Assembly (NCBI RefSeq): GCF_005116445.1
Contig: NZ_SWBQ01000001.1
Coordinates: 930,001-994,000 of the forward strand
Direction of reading: 5' to 3'
Length of the DNA: 64,000 nucleotides
From: Pedobacter frigoris
GTDB lineage: Bacteria > Bacteroidota > Bacteroidia > Sphingobacteriales > Sphingobacteriaceae
The notes beneath the pieces were generated by a model. It searched no databases, was not told the origin of the DNA, and worked only from the letters and a program-made list of their open reading frames with translations. The position numbers and the translations under genes are program-made. Shown here piece after piece: positions 33,644 to 42,299 of this stretch. Position 1 is the first letter of the stretch, and each line of letters begins with the position of its first letter.

Positions 33644-36600
33644 TTATCTGTTAATTGTTATGTATCCCACACGTTTGTCTTTATTGTCAACCTTGATGAT
33701 ATAGTAATATGTACCTGCCGGTACATCGTCACCTATGTGGATACCTTCAGTAGTTTTTCCTGCCCAGTTGTTTTCGTATTTAGAAGATCTGTAGATGCGA
33801 TTTCCCCATCTGTTGTATACTTCCAGCGATATTTGTTTACCTAGTGTATTCTCAATTACGAAGAAATCGTTAATGCCATCATTATTAGGAGAGAATCCAC
33901 CAGGAATAAAGATATCACTTCTTACAAGGTTTACAGGGGTAGGGTCATTGGGTGAAAAGTCTCCTGCAACAAGAGGGTCAGGGTTTTCTGCATCAGTGGA
34001 TACATCCGTAGTTCGGGTTGTTCCATCATTTGCAGAATATCCTTCTACTATAGCTGTATTCAGGAAAACTCCCTCAGTCAGATTTAAAAACACTTTAATT
34101 TCTAATGTTACTGATTCTTTGGATTTTTGCCGGATAGCGCTAGATGATGATAATAGATCTTTTACCGACTTTCCGTCGTAATTAGGGTTAACAGTTAAGG
34201 TACCTGTAGCAGACAATCCGACTTTTGTGATTGTCGCATCTTTGAAAGTAATACCAAGATCATCTGTCAGACTTAGTTTTTCCACTACATAATCGCCTGC
34301 ATTTACAAGAGTGAACTTGTAGGTAATGTTAAAACTTCCATCAATATTTTTCTTCAGAGAAGTCATTTTCTTAGCCAATCCGATTTTCACCTGCAAGCTT
34401 ATCGTGACCGTAATTTTGCCGGGTGTTGATTCATTTCCAAATTCATCTCTGATCACATAAGTAAAATCATCAGGTCCGCTGTAATTAGGATCTGGAGTAT
34501 ACCTGATTTCTCCGGTGATTGGGTCAACTGTAATCGTACCATGTTCAGGTTGTTCTTTAATGATCACTGTACCTCCGGGAGGTACGGGTACGGTGATAAG
34601 GATCGGTTTATCGGACGGTGTTCCCACTGTTACATCTGGCGCGACAGGCTGTGGCGAAATAGTTACGTTTACGGTAATCGGATCTGAACTCAGTCCATCC
34701 GCAGTTCTTAATAGATAAGTGAAAGTATCCGAACCTGAGTAACCCGTAACTGGGGTATAAACTACATTGTTGCCTGCATCTACCGTATAGGTGCCGTGCA
34801 AAGGATTGGCTACCGGAACAACAGTGGTTCCTGTCTTGCTCAGGTCATTGTTTTTTACAACGATGGTAACAGGACGGTTAAACGGTGTAACCACATTGTC
34901 TGCTGAGCCTACTGGTCTTACATTTAGAGACACCAGGATGGGATCAGAATCTAATCCGTCTGCAGTTCTTAAAATATAACTATAAGCGTCTTTACCGGAA
35001 TATCCAGCATTGGGCGTATATACAATGCTTTCCCCATTTATGGCGACACTCCCATTGGAAGGGCTATTATTAATGAGTATAACTGTTCCATTTTTGCTGA
35101 GGTCATTGTCCTTGACAGGAGTGGTCACCGGGATATTAGTCAACGTTGATCCATTGTCTGGTGTACCTACAGGTTTTACGTTCACAGTAACCTGAATAGG
35201 GTCAGAATCAACACCGTTATTTCTCAGTTTATAAGTGAAAGTGTCTTTACCACTAAATCCCGGATTCGGCGTGTAAGTAACAGTTCCGGCTGGGTTAATC
35301 ACATAAGTTCCATTGGCAGGTTCTGTGTTTCTGATTACAGAAGAACCTGATTTACCCGGATCATTGTCAATTACCGGAATGGTAACAGCAACATTAGTTA
35401 GGGTAGAGGCAACGTCATTTACCCCTGCTGGTTTAACATTTACAGCTAAGGTTACTGTCGCAATATTTGATTCAGCGCCATAAATATCCTTGATGGTGTA
35501 AGTAAAAGTATCATTTCCGGAAAAGCCATTGTTTGGCGTATAGGTCACAGCCCCGGTGGAATTGTTAATCGATAAAGAACCATTAGTAGGGCCCGACTTG
35601 ACAGAGATACTCCCTTTGTTTATCGTCGCGTTTGTTTCCGCATCGGTGTCATTGTCGATAATGGCAATTGAAACCGGAGTGTTTAAAGGAGTATTGATAA
35701 TGTCGTTATTAGCTACCGGGGGATGATTAACTGTAATTTGTACATCGTCAAAAACCGGGCAGCCACCTGGAGAAGTTACTGTCCACCTGAAGGTATATAT
35801 TCCTCCGGTTAAATTGCTTACAATGGAATTGTAAAACAAAGTGCTGGCAAATTGAGCGGTATTAGGTCCTGATATTTGCGTCCACAAACCTGAATTAGCT
35901 CCCGGATTGCTTCCCTGAAGCATATAATTTCCTGTTGGCGTGGTAATCGTAACCAGTTGATCACTTCCAGCACTTGTCCCCGTGGGAGGTGCGGAATAGT
36001 TTAACGTAATAGAGCCTGTAGAAGAAATAGCGCCGTCAGTATCTCTGAAGGTATAAGGGGTTGTTGCTGTTCCTATAAACCCTGGTTCTGGAACAAATTG
36101 TACGATTCCCGATGTATTTACTGAAAAAGTGCCTTTTCCTGCAAGCGTCAAAGTATTCTGGATTCCCGCAGTTGACGGGTCCAGGTCTACAGAAGCTTTA
36201 TTGATGGTTGTGTTTAGACCCGAAGTATTATCGTTGGCTGTAACATCAATACTTGCAGTATTACCCAGACAGATGTTCTGAATGTCGGGGTTTGCAAGTG
36301 GCAGGGGATTATAAAGATCGATAGCAACATTTCGAATCTCATGGAAGTTGGTTTGGTCGCCCGTAGAAGAAGCAAAACCATACCTTAAGTTTGCTGGAGC
36401 TACATCGGGATAGTAGTAATTGTCTATGATTACATAAGATACCTGCGGAGTTCCTCCTTTGGTTATTCTTACGTTAATATTATATCCGCCTGCAGGATTT
36501 GGGATCAGCTCCATAGCTACTTTACGATACCCTGACTGTGTAGGGTCAGTTTCCCGCTTAGTCCCATCCCCAACCAGGGAAACTCCTTTAAGATCGGTTT

Positions 36601-37210
36601 GTTGAGAAATTAAAAACCTATAATTATCCGGTGTCAGGCTATTGCCATCACCTCTGCCTCTTAGGGTAATAGATCCCGGAACTTGAGTAGTACCACCTTG
36701 TCTACCTTCGTTTGGGTTAGAAAAATTTCCAAACTCATCTAATCCGATAGCAAGATATCCTTTACTTACTCCCGGAGATATTGGAGTAGTGGTGGTGATC
36801 TGGGCATAACCTAGCGAGCCACCAAATCCGCCAATGTTGAACGGGCTGGCAGTAGCATCAAAAAGGAAAAAACTGATACCGTCAGCTCCTGTTCCTCCAT
36901 ATATATAATACTCAAATTCAACCTTTAAACCATTGCTTGATGGAAAGTTTGATGCACTGTATGCATAGCCTTTTTGATCCTGGGAAGCATTGGTGAGGCG
37001 CAGGAAACCAGATCCATTTGGGTCTATTGGTGTACCTCCGGCAGATGAACTTCCTGAAGCGGTCAGAAATGCAGAAGGCGTACCACCAAAACTAATACCA
37101 CTTGCTGTTGAGTTACGGAAACTTTCATTATAGGGAAACTGGGCGTAGCTTTCGACCGTAAAAAGTAATAGTGTTAAGAAATACAATAGTATTTGTAATG
37201 GTTTTGTCAT
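33644..37210 (-). CDS. T9SS adhesin with tandem Ig-like repeats and type B sorting domain
   Basis: This 1188-residue secreted protein has a signal peptide (1-23, SYAQ), then a legume-lectin-like sandwich (about 25-300) with YIYGGTGADGISFFLFDAT. About six tandem cadherin/Ig-like domains of about 85 residues (300-910) follow, built around the motif TYTPNxGFSGxDTFTY. A DUF11-like domain comes next (about 920-1050). The T9SS sorting domain (about 1095-1188) has GGFSPNNDGINDFFVIEN, LEVYNRWGNRIYRSSKYEN and AGTYYYIIKV. The Gly/Pro composition and repeats suggest an extended stalk. It is likely displayed on the cell surface for attachment or carbohydrate binding, with SprF as partner. The -7 box TATATTTG lies at 37255-37248. 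Confidence 0.9.
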   Translation of the reverse strand: MTKPLQILLYFLTLLLFTVESYAQFPYNESFRNSTASGISFGGTPSAFLTASGSSSAGGTPIDPNGSGFLRLTNASQDQKGYAYSASNFPSSNGLKVEFEYYIYGGTGADGISFFLFDATASPFNIGGFGGSLGYAQITTTTPISPGVSKGYLAIGLDEFGNFSNPNEGRQGGTTQVPGSITLRGRGDGNSLTPDNYRFLISQQTDLKGVSLVGDGTKRETDPTQSGYRKVAMELIPNPAGGYNINVRITKGGTPQVSYVIIDNYYYPDVAPANLRYGFASSTGDQTNFHEIRNVAIDLYNPLPLANPDIQNICLGNTASIDVTANDNTSGLNTTINKASVDLDPSTAGIQNTLTLAGKGTFSVNTSGIVQFVPEPGFIGTATTPYTFRDTDGAISSTGSITLNYSAPPTGTSAGSDQLVTITTPTGNYMLQGSNPGANSGLWTQISGPNTAQFASTLFYNSIVSNLTGGIYTFRWTVTSPGGCPVFDDVQITVNHPPVANNDIINTPLNTPVSIAIIDNDTDAETNATINKGSISVKSGPTNGSLSINNSTGAVTYTPNNGFSGNDTFTYTIKDIYGAESNIATVTLAVNVKPAGVNDVASTLTNVAVTIPVIDNDPGKSGSSVIRNTEPANGTYVINPAGTVTYTPNPGFSGKDTFTYKLRNNGVDSDPIQVTVNVKPVGTPDNGSTLTNIPVTTPVKDNDLSKNGTVILINNSPSNGSVAINGESIVYTPNAGYSGKDAYSYILRTADGLDSDPILVSLNVRPVGSADNVVTPFNRPVTIVVKNNDLSKTGTTVVPVANPLHGTYTVDAGNNVVYTPVTGYSGSDTFTYLLRTADGLSSDPITVNVTISPQPVAPDVTVGTPSDKPILITVPVPPGGTVIIKEQPEHGTITVDPITGEIRYTPDPNYSGPDDFTYVIRDEFGNESTPGKITVTISLQVKIGLAKKMTSLKKNIDGSFNITYKFTLVNAGDYVVEKLSLTDDLGITFKDATITKVGLSATGTLTVNPNYDGKSVKDLLSSSSAIRQKSKESVTLEIKVFLNLTEGVFLNTAIVEGYSANDGTTRTTDVSTDAENPDPLVAGDFSPNDPTPVNLVRSDIFIPGGFSPNNDGINDFFVIENTLGKQISLEVYNRWGNRIYRSSKYENNWAGKTTEGIHIGDDVPAGTYYYIIKVDNKDKRVGYITINR

Positions 37211-37247
37211 GTATCTATAAATTATAATTCTTCCTGGTTAAATAGGT

Positions 37248-37255
37248 CAAATATA
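37248..37255 (-). promoter_or_regulatory. -7 promoter element of the T9SS adhesin operon
   Basis: On the minus strand this reads TATATTTG, fitting TAnnTTTG. The predicted start lies about 30 nt upstream of the adhesin ATG at 37210. A weak TTTA-type -33 element is about 22 bases upstream. Confidence 0.5.
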
Positions 37256-37408
37256 AAGCCATAAAGAGCTATTAAGCTAAAGTTTAATTAATGACAAATT
37301 TAAATACTATAAACCAGTATTTTATGGATTAAGTTATTATATATTCTTTATCGTAAGAACTTTATCGTAGAGAAAAATCCCATTTTTGGAAAAATACTCC
37401 ACAATTAA

Positions 37409-38026
37409 TTACGGCTTTTCCCAATTCCCGGATTCAGGATTGTAAAGTTTAATTATTCTGGCAGGATTGCCAGCTACGACGGAATATGGAGGAATACTTT
37501 TAGTGACAATCGACCCTGCGGCTACAACCGAGTGTTTTCCAATGGTGATTCCGGCTGTAATTACGGCATTTGCACCTATCCAGCATTCATTTTCAATAGT
37601 AATTAAGGCAGTAGATACCGGTTGCTTCAGTATTGGAAGGTTAATGTTTTGATACTCATGGTTTAATCCGCTCATTACCACGTTTTGCGCGATAATAACA
37701 TCATCTCCTATTGAAACAGGACCGATGACAACATTTCCCATTCCTATCAATGTATTGTCGCCGATGGTCACAGCGCCTACTCCGTTGTTGATCGTGGTAA
37801 AGTCTTCTATCACAGCGTTTCTGCCCAGCATAAATTCATTGAATGGCAGCACATCCATTCTGGTACTCCACCTGATTTTACTTCCTTTTTTTCGCTTATG
37901 AAAAAACGGATTAACAAACCAGGAAACCCATAATCTCGGCCTCGCTTCATTAGTTGGAATCAGCAGCCAATGAATTATTTTCTTTATTTTAGGGTTGTTT
38001 TTGGCAAATTGAAGAACTGATTTCAT
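37409..38026 (-). CDS. Left-handed beta-helix acyltransferase of the EPS locus
   Basis: This protein is about 205 residues from the ATG at 38026. A longer frame reaches 38125 but would overlap the divergent TolC-like start, and its first 33 residues show no domain. Hexapeptide repeats at about 85-190 (for example VIEDFTTINNG, VTIGDNTLIGMG, VSIGDDVIIAQN, VVMSGLNHEYQN, ITIGKHSVVAAGS) form the left-handed helix of the CatB/WbbJ-type acetyltransferases. The HxY-like histidine in SGLNHEYQN would be catalytic. It probably acetylates a sugar or its precursor. It is on the opposite strand to the rest of the EPS genes. Confidence 0.87.
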   Translation of the reverse strand: MKSVLQFAKNNPKIKKIIHWLLIPTNEARPRLWVSWFVNPFFHKRKKGSKIRWSTRMDVLPFNEFMLGRNAVIEDFTTINNGVGAVTIGDNTLIGMGNVVIGPVSIGDDVIIAQNVVMSGLNHEYQNINLPILKQPVSTALITIENECWIGANAVITAGITIGKHSVVAAGSIVTKSIPPYSVVAGNPARIIKLYNPESGNWEKP

Positions 38027-38084
38027 GACTTCCGACGTATATTGATAATGTGGTACAATATTAGCATATTTTGTACAAGAACTA

Positions 38085-38092
38085 TATATTTG
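38085..38092 (+). promoter_or_regulatory. -7 promoter element of the EPS operon
   Basis: TATATTTG fits TAnnTTTG and lies 20 bases before the TolC-like ATG at 38112. No convincing -33 element was found at the expected distance. Confidence 0.42.
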
Positions 38093-38111
38093 AATTTTAC
38101 TATATTTATTT

Positions 38112-38816
38112 ATGAATAATAACAAGTCTTCTCTATTAAGTTTCTTGATATTTTTACTGAGTATTACTCAATTAACATCTGCAACTGCCCAGGAGAGTGT
38201 CTTGAGTGAAGTTTCAAATCTTTATTTAGAAAAGCTCATTGCGGCTGCGAAGGCTAATTATCCCCGAGTAAGAAATTTTGACAGTCAGATTAATATTGCA
38301 AAAAGTGATGTGACTGCAGCTAAAATATCATGGCTTGACCCATTCTCTTTTCAATACGTCACCAGATCTGACAATTCTGCAAACACAGTATTACCAAATG
38401 TAAGAACGTCCGATTTTTTAACAGGTTATCAGGTTGGTATTACTTTTAATCCTGGCCAGTTCCTTGCTAAGCCCAGTGCGGTTAGAAAAGCGAAGGAGCA
38501 GGTTAAATTAGCAGAATCCAATCAGGCAGAGTATTTTCTTCAGCTGGAATCGCTTGTTAAGTCAAGATACTTCCTCTATGTTCAATACCAGAAATCGTTG
38601 CTCCCTGTAACTAATGCGTATAATGATGCTGAAAGTAGTTTTAAGTCTATTAAGACGAAATATCAAAAAGGGGAGGCGACTTTTCTTGAATTTAATAGTG
38701 CATCAACAGCATTGAATCAGGCAATCCAGACTAAGTTACAAGTTGAGGCAAGTTATTTGAGTGCTAAAGCTTCTTTAGAAGAATTAACAGTGATAAGGTT
38801 AGAGAATATAAAATAA
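38112..38816 (+). CDS. Half-length TolC-like outer-membrane factor
   Basis: This 234-residue protein has a signal peptide ending TATAQ and is then one TolC-type repeat: the N-terminal helix with RNFDSQINIAKSDVTAAKISWLDP, a short strand region (GYQVGITFNPGQF), then long helices (KAKEQVKLAESNQAEYFLQLESLVKSRY cut into two parts) and a KYQKGEATFLEFNSASTAL segment. Normal outer-membrane efflux proteins are 400-480 residues with two such repeats. The stop shares one base with the Wzc-like gene start (TAATG), so it is coupled to polysaccharide export. It may act as an outer-membrane exit for the polymer. No Wza-type polysaccharide export protein is in the window. Confidence 0.82.
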   Translation: MNNNKSSLLSFLIFLLSITQLTSATAQESVLSEVSNLYLEKLIAAAKANYPRVRNFDSQINIAKSDVTAAKISWLDPFSFQYVTRSDNSANTVLPNVRTSDFLTGYQVGITFNPGQFLAKPSAVRKAKEQVKLAESNQAEYFLQLESLVKSRYFLYVQYQKSLLPVTNAYNDAESSFKSIKTKYQKGEATFLEFNSASTALNQAIQTKLQVEASYLSAKASLEELTVIRLENIK

Positions 38817-40957
38817 TGAATGAAGTCAATAAATATTTAAGCTTTTTAAGAAAGTACAGATTTACGGTAATTGTTGTACCAGTTATTGTAATCATCATTA
38901 CTTTTTTTCTCGTCCGTAATCTGCCTACTTCTTATGTCTCACAGGCACAGATTACCTCCGGAATTGTAGATGAAACCCAACAACAATCTGCGCTTATTGA
39001 GGCTGTGCAGGGAGATCAGGTGAGACAGCAGTTTAGTAACCTGATCGAGATGATGAAATTAAAGAGGGTAGTGGATCAGGTATCTTACCAGCTCATCATT
39101 CATGACCTTACAACAACGGATCCTTTTAAACCAAGAAGTAAACTATTTGCTAGCCTCAATAAAGCTGCTAAAGAACATGCTTTAAAAGTATACATGGAAA
39201 AGTATGCAAACGCTGAGAGTCTGAATCTTTCAAATCCTGACCAGAACGGTTTATTCCTTGTATTAAAATCTATGAGGTATGACGCTGAATCTATTAAGGA
39301 AAAACTACTGATATACCGTTCCGGGGATAGTGATTTTATCATGGTACAGTTCGAATCGGAAAGTCCTGAGCTGTCTGCCTTTGTCGTAAATAGTTTGTCA
39401 TCCGAGTTTATAAAAAATTATACTTCTGTTTTAAGAAACAATCAGGTTAAAGCACATAACTTTTTGCGCGATTTGCTGAAAGAGAAAAGTGATACCCTTG
39501 CTGATAAAATGGCTGCGTTGAGGAACTATAAGATTAAAAACAGGGTTCTGAATCTTACAGAACAGTCCAAGCAATTGTACGAAAGGATTTTGGAATATGA
39601 TGCCAAGAAACAGGAAGCAATAGAAAAGACAGCCTCGTATGCAGGAGCTTTAAGTGAAATTGACAGGAAGTTTGATCCGAAGGAGAGAAAATACATTGAG
39701 TCGACACTCTCTAAAGTGAACCAGTCAATCGTAAATACAAGAGATGAACTGAATTCTGTATATAACCTGTATATCAGTAATGATCTTGATGAAAAATATA
39801 AACACGCATATGATTCATTAAGGAATAAATTGAATAGCGAAATAGACAGATCTTCTGATCAGTACATTACAAATCCACTGAATACCAAACAGGAATTGAT
39901 CACTCAAAAACTAAACCTGGAGATCCAGATGGATCTTTCCAGATACAGCATCAATTCCCTGGAGAATAAAATCAATTCATTGAATGGTCAGTTTGATAAG
40001 CTGGTGCCTAGTGAAGCTGATGTGCAGACTTTGGAGTTAAACGTCGATATTGCCAGTAAAGAATACATGGATATATTGAACAGATATAACCAAAGCAGCC
40101 TGGAATCTTCATTCTCAGCAAAAATGGATGTTGTGCAGCCCGGAACCCCCGGTATGGCGCAACCCTCAAAAAAGATGCTGCTGGTTATACTTAGCGGGAT
40201 CATCAGTTTTGTATTTTGTCTGCTGGTCATATTTATCATTTATTTCTTCGATACAAGTGTGGTTTCTGCCAAAGAACTTGCCGACCAAACAGGAATTCCT
40301 GTGTTTGGAAATGTCAATTACTTAAATATGCCTTCGCTGGATATTAAGGAAATCTGGCAAAAAAATAATCTCCCGACTCCTTTACAGGAACTGAAAAATG
40401 AACTGCGATCATTGAGATATGAGATAGAGAAGGAATTAAAAGGTAAGGTATTGCTGGTAAACAGTCTGCGTGCCGGAGAAGGAAAGTCTTTTATCACCAT
40501 GAGCGTGGCTTTTGCCTGGGTGATGATGAATAAAAAAGTACTGGTGATTGATGGAAATTTTAATCATTCTAATACAAATACCAATGGATCTGCCTTTTTA
40601 GAAGACATTATAAGTGGTTCTGGTTCTTTGCAGTTGTCACCCGATGAGGCTTCTTTAAAAGTTTTAAAGAACAAAGGTGGTAATTCCTCCATTCTTGAGT
40701 TGGCAGATAAAGCGACTGTTATTGCTAAGCTAAATGAGCTTAAGCAGCTTTTTGATGTTGTTATTATTGAAACACCAGCTTTAGGGTCTATCAACCAGGC
40801 TAAAGAATGGATGCTTTTTGCAGATGGTATTGTTTCGGTATTTGAATCAGGCTATCAAATAGGCGAAACAGAAAAAGAACAGATCAACTACCTGAAACAA
40901 ACGGGAATATTTATGGGGTGGATTATGAACAAGGTCGTTTCCAAAAAAACAATATGA
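38816..40957 (+). CDS. Wzc/GumC-like polysaccharide co-polymerase with degenerate BY-kinase domain
   Basis: This 713-residue inner-membrane protein has two membrane helices (about 16-34 and 452-475) around a large periplasmic coiled-coil Wzz domain (about 35-450). The cytoplasmic part (about 530-713) has a Walker A LRAGEGKSF near 551 and Walker A' VLVIDGNF in place of the usual DxDxR. The Walker B-like VVIIETPAL is also altered, and there is no tyrosine-rich C-terminus. Chain-length control and export are clear roles. Tyrosine kinase activity looks doubtful. It is coupled to the TolC-like gene upstream and to the glycosyltransferase downstream. Confidence 0.88.
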   Translation: MNEVNKYLSFLRKYRFTVIVVPVIVIIITFFLVRNLPTSYVSQAQITSGIVDETQQQSALIEAVQGDQVRQQFSNLIEMMKLKRVVDQVSYQLIIHDLTTTDPFKPRSKLFASLNKAAKEHALKVYMEKYANAESLNLSNPDQNGLFLVLKSMRYDAESIKEKLLIYRSGDSDFIMVQFESESPELSAFVVNSLSSEFIKNYTSVLRNNQVKAHNFLRDLLKEKSDTLADKMAALRNYKIKNRVLNLTEQSKQLYERILEYDAKKQEAIEKTASYAGALSEIDRKFDPKERKYIESTLSKVNQSIVNTRDELNSVYNLYISNDLDEKYKHAYDSLRNKLNSEIDRSSDQYITNPLNTKQELITQKLNLEIQMDLSRYSINSLENKINSLNGQFDKLVPSEADVQTLELNVDIASKEYMDILNRYNQSSLESSFSAKMDVVQPGTPGMAQPSKKMLLVILSGIISFVFCLLVIFIIYFFDTSVVSAKELADQTGIPVFGNVNYLNMPSLDIKEIWQKNNLPTPLQELKNELRSLRYEIEKELKGKVLLVNSLRAGEGKSFITMSVAFAWVMMNKKVLVIDGNFNHSNTNTNGSAFLEDIISGSGSLQLSPDEASLKVLKNKGGNSSILELADKATVIAKLNELKQLFDVVIIETPALGSINQAKEWMLFADGIVSVFESGYQIGETEKEQINYLKQTGIFMGWIMNKVVSKKTI

Positions 40958-42135
40958 TATTATACAATTATTTATGGATTGCGTTGCAGCTTTTGATAGG
41001 CTTTAATCTTGTCTTTCCTTTTTTTTTGTATGTTCTTTGGAAAATAAGGTTGATTTTTCAAAAAAGACAACCTGAAGTACCGCTTACAGAACAGGCAGAT
41101 TATGCCATTATTGTCACTGCGTATCAGCAGACAGATATGCTTCCTTATGTTGTCTCTTCTATACTGAAACTTAATTATTCAAATTATCTGATTTATGTGG
41201 TGGCCGATAATTGTGATGTTAGCGGCCTTGATTTTAATGATGAAAGGGTAGTTTTACTGAGACCTCCTGAAACATTGGCAAGTAATACAAGATCTCATTT
41301 CTATGCCATCAATCATTTTCATCGCCCTCATGAAAGACTGACTATAATCGATAGTGATAACCTTGTTGAACCAGAATACTTAAATGAATTGAATCATTTG
41401 TTTAACAAGGGCTTTAAGGCTGTACAGGGCGTCAGAAAAGCTAAAAATCTTGATTCTACATTTTCTTGTCTCGACGCTGCCAGGGATATTTATTATCATT
41501 TTTATGATGGTAAGGTTCTTTTTGAACTGCAGTCGTCGGCTACGCTGTCGGGTTCCGGGATGGCATTTACTACAGCTTTATATAAAGAATGCCTTGAACA
41601 TCTGGATATAACCGGTGCAGGGTTTGACAAAGTGCTTCAGGCCGAAATACTTAAACGTAATTATCGTATTGCCTTTACTGAAGATGCTGTAGTTTATGAC
41701 GAGAAGACATCAAGATCTGATCAGCTGGTAAAACAAAGGGCGAGGTGGATCAATACCTGGTTTAAGTATTTTAAATACGGTTTTACGATCCTGGGCACAG
41801 GACTTCAGCGTATGAGCATCAATCAGATTTTATTTGGGATAGTTTTACTGAGGCCACCCTTGTTTATGTTTATTTTAGCCTCCGGACTTTTCTTATTGAT
41901 CAATATTTTTATTTCCTTAACCGGAGTTTTGATATGGGCTGGCGCATTTTTCCTTTTTGCACTCGGCTTTTATATCGCTCTGTTGCATTCAAATGCTGAT
42001 TCCAGAATATATAAGTCTTTAATAAATATTCCGAAGTTCATTTATTTTCAATTGATTTCCCTGCTTAAAAGCAGAAACGCAAATAAAACTTCAATAGCGA
42101 CTACTCACTATCACGGTCCTGTAAATGATAATTAG
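40954..42135 (+). CDS. Family 2 glycosyltransferase, membrane-bound
   Basis: This protein is about 394 residues from the ATG at 40954, which overlaps the Wzc stop by 4 bases. A further upstream ATG (40918) would add 12 residues inside that gene. It has an N-terminal membrane helix, then a GT2 domain with IIVTAYQQTDMLPYVV, the DxD-type IIDSDNLVEP, a substrate loop and the QRARW motif of processive-type enzymes (KQRARWINTW). At least three C-terminal helices (LLRPPLFMFILASGLFLLIN) follow. It probably adds or polymerises sugars in the exopolysaccharide. The exact donor is unknown. Confidence 0.88.
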   Translation: MILYNYLWIALQLLIGFNLVFPFFLYVLWKIRLIFQKRQPEVPLTEQADYAIIVTAYQQTDMLPYVVSSILKLNYSNYLIYVVADNCDVSGLDFNDERVVLLRPPETLASNTRSHFYAINHFHRPHERLTIIDSDNLVEPEYLNELNHLFNKGFKAVQGVRKAKNLDSTFSCLDAARDIYYHFYDGKVLFELQSSATLSGSGMAFTTALYKECLEHLDITGAGFDKVLQAEILKRNYRIAFTEDAVVYDEKTSRSDQLVKQRARWINTWFKYFKYGFTILGTGLQRMSINQILFGIVLLRPPLFMFILASGLFLLINIFISLTGVLIWAGAFFLFALGFYIALLHSNADSRIYKSLINIPKFIYFQLISLLKSRNANKTSIATTHYHGPVNDN

Positions 42136-42145
42136 TGATTTTATT

Positions 42146-42286
42146 ATGAGAACAGATCCTTACAGACAAAATGAAGAAGATATTGCACGGAGCAAAAGAC
42201 TATTTGATAGACTAAGCTATACTGCGGCTATTATAGTGGCTGGGATCTCCGTTTACTATTTTTTTATAAAATTAGTTTTTTTATAA
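42146..42286 (+). CDS. 46-residue single-pass membrane peptide
   Basis: The ATG at 42146 opens a 46-codon frame ending in TAA (42284-42286). A charged N-terminal part is MRTDPYRQNEEDIARSKR, followed by one hydrophobic helix of about 18 residues (YTAAIIVAGISVYYFFIKL). It lies 11 bp after the glycosyltransferase gene and 13 bp before the polymerase gene, in the same direction and with sensible codon use. It may be an accessory or regulatory membrane peptide of the EPS machinery. Confidence 0.6.
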   Translation: MRTDPYRQNEEDIARSKRLFDRLSYTAAIIVAGISVYYFFIKLVFL

Positions 42287-42299
42287 CAGGAGTGGTTTG

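Noticed and set aside
33644-37210. Repeated DNA in the adhesin gene as a recombination hot spot or CRISPR-like array
   Set aside because: The repeats are about 85-residue protein domains that differ at the DNA level and have no constant spacer pattern.
37409-38125. Longer start of the hexapeptide acyltransferase
   Set aside because: The first 33 residues show no domain and would overlap the divergent TolC-like gene and its promoter; the ATG at 38026 is better.
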